From: Streptomyces sp. NBC_01351
GTDB lineage: Bacteria; Actinomycetota; Actinomycetes; Streptomycetales; Streptomycetaceae
Assembly: GCF_036237315.1 (NCBI RefSeq)
Contig: NZ_CP108356.1
Coordinates: forward strand, 4,779,501-4,843,500
Length of the DNA stretch: 64,000 nucleotides
Reading direction: 5' to 3'
In this document: piece by piece, positions 60,575 to 64,000 of the stretch
Position numbering within the stretch: the stretch's first letter is position 1
Layout of the letters: each line of letters begins with the position of its first letter
Position numbers and translations under genes: made by a program
The notes under the pieces: model-generated
The model's input: only the letters and a program-made list of their open reading frames with translations
Told to the model about the DNA's origin: nothing
The model's database searches: none

Positions 60575-61474
60575 ATGGACTTCCAGCCGACCGAGGACCA
60601 GCGCGACCTGCGGGCGGGCGTACGGGAGCTCCTGGAGGGCCGGTACGGGCGCGAGGCGCTGAGGGCGTCGCTCGACACGGGTGTGTGCGTCGACCGGGGG
60701 CTGTGGCGGGAGCTGGGCGAGGCGGGCTTCTTCGCGCTGCGGCTACCGGAACCGGCCGGGGGTGTCGGCCTGGGGCTCGCGGAGGCGGTGCTGGTCTTCG
60801 AGGAGGCCGGGCGGGTGCTGCTGCCGGGGCCGCTGGTGGCGACGCACCTGGCGGCCGGGTCGGTTCCGGGGGCGGCGGAGGGGGAGGCGGTGGTCACGGC
60901 CTGCGACCTGGGGTCGGGGCTGGTCCCGTACCTGGGGGAGGCGGATGCGGTACTGGGCGCTGCCGCGCTGTTGAGCGGCACCCCTGTCCGCTCGGCGGAC
61001 CCGCTGACACCGCTGCAGCGCGTGTCGTCGTACGCGGACTGCTCGGCGTATCGCGCGGAGGGGGCGCTCCTCACGGCGGCGCTCCAGGTCGGCAGTGCGC
61101 TGCGGACGGTGGAGCTGGCGGTGCGGTACGCGGGGGAGCGCGAACAGTTCGGGCAGCCGATCGGGGCGTTCCAGGCGGTGAAGCACCTGTGCGCGCAGAT
61201 GCTGGTGCGGGCGGAGGTGGCCCGTACGGCGGTCTATGCGGCGGCGGTGACCTCGGGCGACGGGGAGATCGCGGCCGCGAAACTCCTCGCGGACGAGGCG
61301 GCGGTGCGCAACGCGCGGGACTGCCTGCAGGTGCACGGCGGGATGGGCTTCACGTGGGAGGCGGACGTGCACCTGCACCTGAAGCGGGCGTGGGTGCGGG
61401 CGGAGCAGTGGCGGACGGCGGCGGATGCGGAGGAGCTGTTGGCGGAGGAGCTGCTGGCCTCCTCGCCGTCGTAG
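60575..61474 (+). CDS. Acyl-CoA dehydrogenase, second (short) member of the pair
   Basis: 299 residues from ATG 60575. It is about 80 residues shorter than normal ACADs, mainly because the central beta domain is reduced (the usual xTEPxAGSD motif is absent). The C-terminal half is intact: YAGEREQFGQPIGAFQAVKH and CLQVHGGMGFTWEADVHLHL. Such short partners bind FAD at a shared interface and usually do not act alone. GTGAGGGC separates it from its partner, so both are made from one message. Confidence 0.87.
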   Translation: MDFQPTEDQRDLRAGVRELLEGRYGREALRASLDTGVCVDRGLWRELGEAGFFALRLPEPAGGVGLGLAEAVLVFEEAGRVLLPGPLVATHLAAGSVPGAAEGEAVVTACDLGSGLVPYLGEADAVLGAAALLSGTPVRSADPLTPLQRVSSYADCSAYRAEGALLTAALQVGSALRTVELAVRYAGEREQFGQPIGAFQAVKHLCAQMLVRAEVARTAVYAAAVTSGDGEIAAAKLLADEAAVRNARDCLQVHGGMGFTWEADVHLHLKRAWVRAEQWRTAADAEELLAEELLASSPS

Positions 61475-61793
61475 CGCGCTGTCACAGGAGGCACGGGCGG
61501 GACGGCGGGGGACGCATGTCCGATTACAGAGAGTTGATATCGGTTTGTGTCCTTCGGCTGCCCCCTTGCGGCCCGGAGGCGCGGGGCCGCTCCGATACGC
61601 TCCCACGATGCGAGCGGTTGAGCGGCGGAGGCGCCGCACAGTATGCACCACGCCCACTCCATCGCGCGGGAATATGCCCGAAGCGCTTGTTGTGGTGACT
61701 GTATGTCAACCATGCTGCTGCGCAAGGGGATCACGCTGGGTGATCCCATCCTGTCGCGAGGCGAAGTGTCCGCCGGTTCGGATGGTGTGAGCG
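61475..61793. other. 319-bp upstream region of the ATPase gene
   Basis: No supported gene. Frames starting at 61643 and 61703 run out of frame into the ATPase and lack ribosome sites. The DNA is AT-richer around 61520-61550 (gagttgatatcggtttgtg) and 61660-61720, fitting promoters. Confidence 0.5.
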
Positions 61794-62258
61794 GTGCAGG
61801 TGCTTCAGGTTCAGCTGGAGGTAGGACCGGATCCCGCCGAGGTCGGCCGGGCTCGCCGGTGGGCGCGGTCGCGGCTGGCGGGGTCGGGCATAGGGGATGA
61901 CGAACCGCTCGCCGAGACGCTGATCCTGCTGATCTCCGAGCTGGTCACGAACGCGGTCGTGCACACGGGCTGTCCGGCCGTGCTGCGGATGCTGTTCGGG
62001 GGACCGGGAGTACGGGTCGAGGTCGCGGACGCGAGCGATCGCGGCCCGGCCCGGCGGCAGGCGGCCGGCGACGAGACCAACGGCCGCGGCCTGGAACTGG
62101 TGGACGGCCTGGCGGACCGGTGGGGCTGGCAGCGTGAGGGTGCGGGCAAGCGGATCTGGTGCGAGGTCGACTGCGCGGAGAAGGCGCCTTCGGGCGGGGC
62201 TTCCGGCGGCCCGTCGAAAATTCACCCTTCCAACCGGGAACCACACGTGTACCTCTAA
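61794..62258 (+). CDS. Anti-sigma-type histidine-kinase-like ATPase (RsbW-like)
   Basis: 154 residues from GTG 61794. The HATPase_c_2 motifs are ISELVTNAVVHTG (N box), VEVADASDRGP (G1-like) and GRGLELVDGLADRWGW (G2). It is a stand-alone domain as in anti-sigma kinases of Streptomyces, which bind ATP and a sigma factor or anti-anti-sigma partner. Neither partner is next to it. The last 25 residues are a poorly conserved Pro/Ser tail. Confidence 0.85.
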   Translation: MQVLQVQLEVGPDPAEVGRARRWARSRLAGSGIGDDEPLAETLILLISELVTNAVVHTGCPAVLRMLFGGPGVRVEVADASDRGPARRQAAGDETNGRGLELVDGLADRWGWQREGAGKRIWCEVDCAEKAPSGGASGGPSKIHPSNREPHVYL

Positions 62259-62451
62259 CGAGATATTGACGATCTGTCACATCTTGATCACCCTGGTGTG
62301 GAGCGATTCGACGCGAGGGGACGCCAAGGGCCTGCCTTGACGAGTGCGGGTCGCGGGGTGGCGGCCGCCGTGCCGCGCTCGGGGCGTGCATGCGCGCCGC
62401 CGCCACCCGCAGTACTTCCGTCGGTCGGCGGCACCGGGGAGCGTCACCGGT

Positions 62452-62922
62452 TCAGGCTGCCGAGGACCCCGTGACCTGGGCCGCGACCAGTCGAAATCGC
62501 TGCAGGACATCCAGATAGTGGCCCCGGGCGGGATCCTGAGCGGCCGTCAATGCCCTCGCCGGCGTCGGCGCGATGTGCAGGCCGGCCAGCTCCTCCGCCG
62601 CCGAAAGAACCGCCTCGGCGAGCTCGGCCCGACTGACCTGTGCCACGGGTCCGGAACGGCCCGCCACGGTGATCGTCTTCCTCTTCATCCGGAAACCGAG
62701 CCCGAACGAAGAGTCGATACCGCTGAACGACGCGCTGCTGGACCGCCTGGTCAGCAGCCCGGTGAGGGATTCGAGAAGCTCGGGTACGGAGAGGTACAGC
62801 ATCATCCCCTGGTCGGGCACGTGCCCGACGGAGCTCGCCTCGCCCAGCGGGCCGGAGACGAGGATGTCGCCGAGGTCGAACCCGTTGGCTTCCCCCTGGT
62901 CGGGGCGGACGGTGAATCTCAT
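62452..62922 (-). CDS. Conserved small protein of unknown function
   Basis: 156 residues from ATG 62922. MRFTVRPDQGEANGFDLGDI, SSVGHVPDQGMMLYLSVPEL and RMKRKTITVAGRSGPVAQVS are visible blocks, mixed alpha/beta. I recall similar proteins in many Streptomyces without function. A frame continues upstream to 63114 without codon bias, so the internal ATG is preferred. It is convergent with the ATPase gene. Confidence 0.7.
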   Translation of the reverse strand: MRFTVRPDQGEANGFDLGDILVSGPLGEASSVGHVPDQGMMLYLSVPELLESLTGLLTRRSSSASFSGIDSSFGLGFRMKRKTITVAGRSGPVAQVSRAELAEAVLSAAEELAGLHIAPTPARALTAAQDPARGHYLDVLQRFRLVAAQVTGSSAA

Positions 62923-63119
62923 GATCACGGGCGGCCGGGCCCTTCGGTGTCGGCGAGCAGGGACCGCACGTGTGGAAGGGTGCGATCTGTTCAGGGTAGA
63001 GCTTGGGTGAGCCAGGTGGATGCGCCGTTGGTCCCGTTCGGTGGTGGTGTGGAGGGGTGGGTAGGGGCCGTTGCGTGAGCAAGGAGGTGGGGTCCGTCTG
63101 GTCTTCGTCGACACGGAGT

Positions 63120-63144
63120 AAGTAGGCCGGATTCTGGCCTACTT
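63120..63144. promoter_or_regulatory. Perfect operator-like palindrome upstream of the VOC gene
   Basis: 9-bp arms AAGTAGGCC and GGCCTACTT (63120-63128 / 63136-63144) with a 7-bp spacer, 76 bp before ATG 63220. The symmetry fits a TetR, MarR or ArsR dimer. No regulator gene is adjacent within the window. Confidence 0.7.
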
Positions 63145-63219
63145 GCTGGCTACAGTCGGGTTTGGACGTGAGGGTGTGCGGACGGGATGCGTTCGGTGGC
63201 GGAGAAGGAGTGGACAGGC

Positions 63220-63630
63220 ATGTTGCGAGGGCTCACCACCGTCAGCTTCTGGGCTGAGGATCTGGACGCGGCCAAGCGCTGGTACGCCGAACTGTTGGGC
63301 GCGGAGCCCTACTTCGAGCGGCCCGGGTATGCCGAGTTCCGGCTGGGGGACTACCAGCACGAGCTCGGGCTGATCGACCGTCGGTACGCGCCCGGTGGTG
63401 GCAAGGAGGCCGGTCCGGGCGGGGCCGTCGTGTACTGGCACGTGGACGACGTGCAGGCCGTTTTCGAGAAGCTGCTGGCCATGGGGGCTGAGGAGTACGA
63501 GGGGCCGGTCGAGCGTGGGCCGGGGTTCGTCACCGCTTCGGTGGTCGATCCCTTCGGCAATGTTCTGGGCGTCATGTACAACGCGCACTACCTGGAGATC
63601 CTGGGTGAGACGGGCGCGGCGGACGCGTGA
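63220..63630 (+). CDS. VOC-family (glyoxalase/bleomycin-resistance fold) protein
   Basis: 136 residues from ATG 63220, preferred over 63187 because AAGGAG lies 12 bases upstream. LTTVSFWAEDLDAAKRWYAE, LLGAEPYFERPGYAEFRLGD and the end SVVDPFGNVLGVMYNAHY are the typical paired beta-alpha-beta units. Members are metal-dependent lyases/dioxygenases or drug-binding resistance proteins. It sits behind a perfect palindrome and is coupled (GTGA) to the partial gene that follows. Confidence 0.88.
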   Translation: MLRGLTTVSFWAEDLDAAKRWYAELLGAEPYFERPGYAEFRLGDYQHELGLIDRRYAPGGGKEAGPGGAVVYWHVDDVQAVFEKLLAMGAEEYEGPVERGPGFVTASVVDPFGNVLGVMYNAHYLEILGETGAADA

Positions 63631-64000
63631 GCGGTCGGGGGTGGGGGCCTGACCGCCCCGAGTCGGCCTTTGGTCGGCCGTCGCTCGTGCCGGCCGGTGC
63701 GGGCCGGGTGGTGTGGGCGGAGGGGCCGGAAGCGTCGGAGGCGTCGGAGGCCCGTGATGTTGCCCATCGGTACGGCGTCATACGGGCGCTGCTGGCGGCG
63801 GGGGTCGACTCGGCGCGGGTGCAGGTGTTTCACGAGGCGGAGGGTGGGGGCGCGTACTGGGTCGTCAGCCTGGACGGCGGGCGCACGGCCGTGCTGACCG
63901 ACGACACCGAGGAGTACGTGGGTCATCTGGAGGGGCCTTGGCCGTTCAAGGCGGTGTTCCTCGGGCCTGACGGTACTGATCGAACGGAGATCGATTACTC
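63627..64000 (+). CDS. Conserved protein, 3' truncated by the window edge
   Basis: A GTG at 63627 overlaps the VOC stop (GTGA) and the frame is open to the window end (at least 124 codons): RYGVIRALLAAGVDSARVQV, EGGGAYWVVSLDGGRTAVLT, EGPWPFKAVFLGPDGTD. It has good codon bias and a small alpha/beta look. Not recognised. Because there is no stop, size and ending are unknown. Confidence 0.65.
   Translation, partial: MSGRGWGPDRPESAFGRPSLVPAGAGRVVWAEGPEASEASEARDVAHRYGVIRALLAAGVDSARVQVFHEAEGGGAYWVVSLDGGRTAVLTDDTEEYVGHLEGPWPFKAVFLGPDGTDRTEIDY

Noticed and set aside
61643..61900. 85-codon plus-strand frame starting MHHAHSIAREYARSACCGD
   Set aside because: It overlaps the ATPase gene in another frame and ends in repeat-like Gly/Ser/Arg sequence; no ribosome site.
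1..64000. CRISPR arrays, tRNA and rRNA genes
   Set aside because: No regularly spaced identical repeats with unique spacers, and no convincing tRNA arm patterns, were seen by eye; a covariance search was not possible.

Overview
The window is 64 kb of very high-GC actinobacterial DNA and almost certainly comes from a Streptomyces chromosome. The evidence is heavy G/C use at third codon positions, many GTG starts and ATGA/GTGA stop-start overlaps, mycothiol-type enzymes, a DmdR1/IdeR repressor with a full-length antisense ORF, Rpf and CHAP cell-wall hydrolases, an NsdA-like regulator, and many copies of a 22-bp intergenic palindrome half (core AAACGCCGG/CCGGCGTTT). No rRNA gene, tRNA gene or CRISPR array was seen.

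Layout. 1-1.9 kb: two adjacent FAD-dependent reductases of the nitrite/nitrate-assimilation type, the first cut by the window edge. 2.0-11.4 kb: a run of nine minus-strand genes that looks like an undescribed small specialised-metabolite locus (two exporters, an adenylate-forming ligase, two WrbA-like flavoproteins, a SnoaL-like protein, an arylamine N-acetyltransferase/amide synthase, an FMN reductase and a stand-alone chorismate synthase). A secreted berberine-bridge-type oxidase follows divergently. 13.2-14.8 kb: a WYL regulator and a small protein transcribed away from a perfect operator. 14.87-16.46 kb: an IS605-like element with intact TnpB and a decayed TnpA, next to a broken gene end.

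16.7-25.9 kb: a translationally coupled acyl-CoA catabolic operon (AtuA-like protein, carboxylase beta and alpha/biotin subunits, acyl-CoA dehydrogenase, enoyl-CoA hydratase, TetR repressor), probably for terpene- or leucine-like branched acyl-CoAs. The AtuA-like gene carries an in-frame insertion of intergenic repeats. 26-28 kb: citrate synthase and pdxH, divergent. 28.2-30.1 kb: an IscB RNA-guided nuclease with intact catalytic residues and a structured upstream region that fits an omega RNA.

30.2-36.3 kb: PAS protein, SIS protein, DmdR1 (with an Adm-like antisense ORF), hydrolase, LuxR-type regulator. 36.4-40 kb: a 54-residue secreted peptide, then a CHAP amidase and an Rpf transglycosylase sharing one C-terminal repeat module. 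40-54.4 kb: ABC transporter, primase-like protein, NsdA-like regulator, NUDIX and kelch proteins, a proline-rich membrane protein, a solitary branched-chain-amino-acid-type binding lipoprotein, purU, an EF-hand protein, and an ECF sigma factor coupled to a zinc-finger protein.

54.4-56.4 kb: a composite structure in which two ~450-bp inverted repeats (roughly 85% alike by eye) flank one secreted protein gene. 56.4-61.5 kb: acyl-CoA synthetase diverging from an amidohydrolase and two coupled acyl-CoA dehydrogenases. The window ends with an anti-sigma-type ATPase, a small conserved protein, a VOC protein behind a perfect operator, and an ORF cut by the edge.

The best candidates for new biology are the 2-11 kb locus, the inverted-repeat-flanked secreted gene, the IscB locus with its 3' mini-ORF/terminator unit, and the repeat-bearing AtuA gene. 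All family assignments were made by reading motifs, without database searches.
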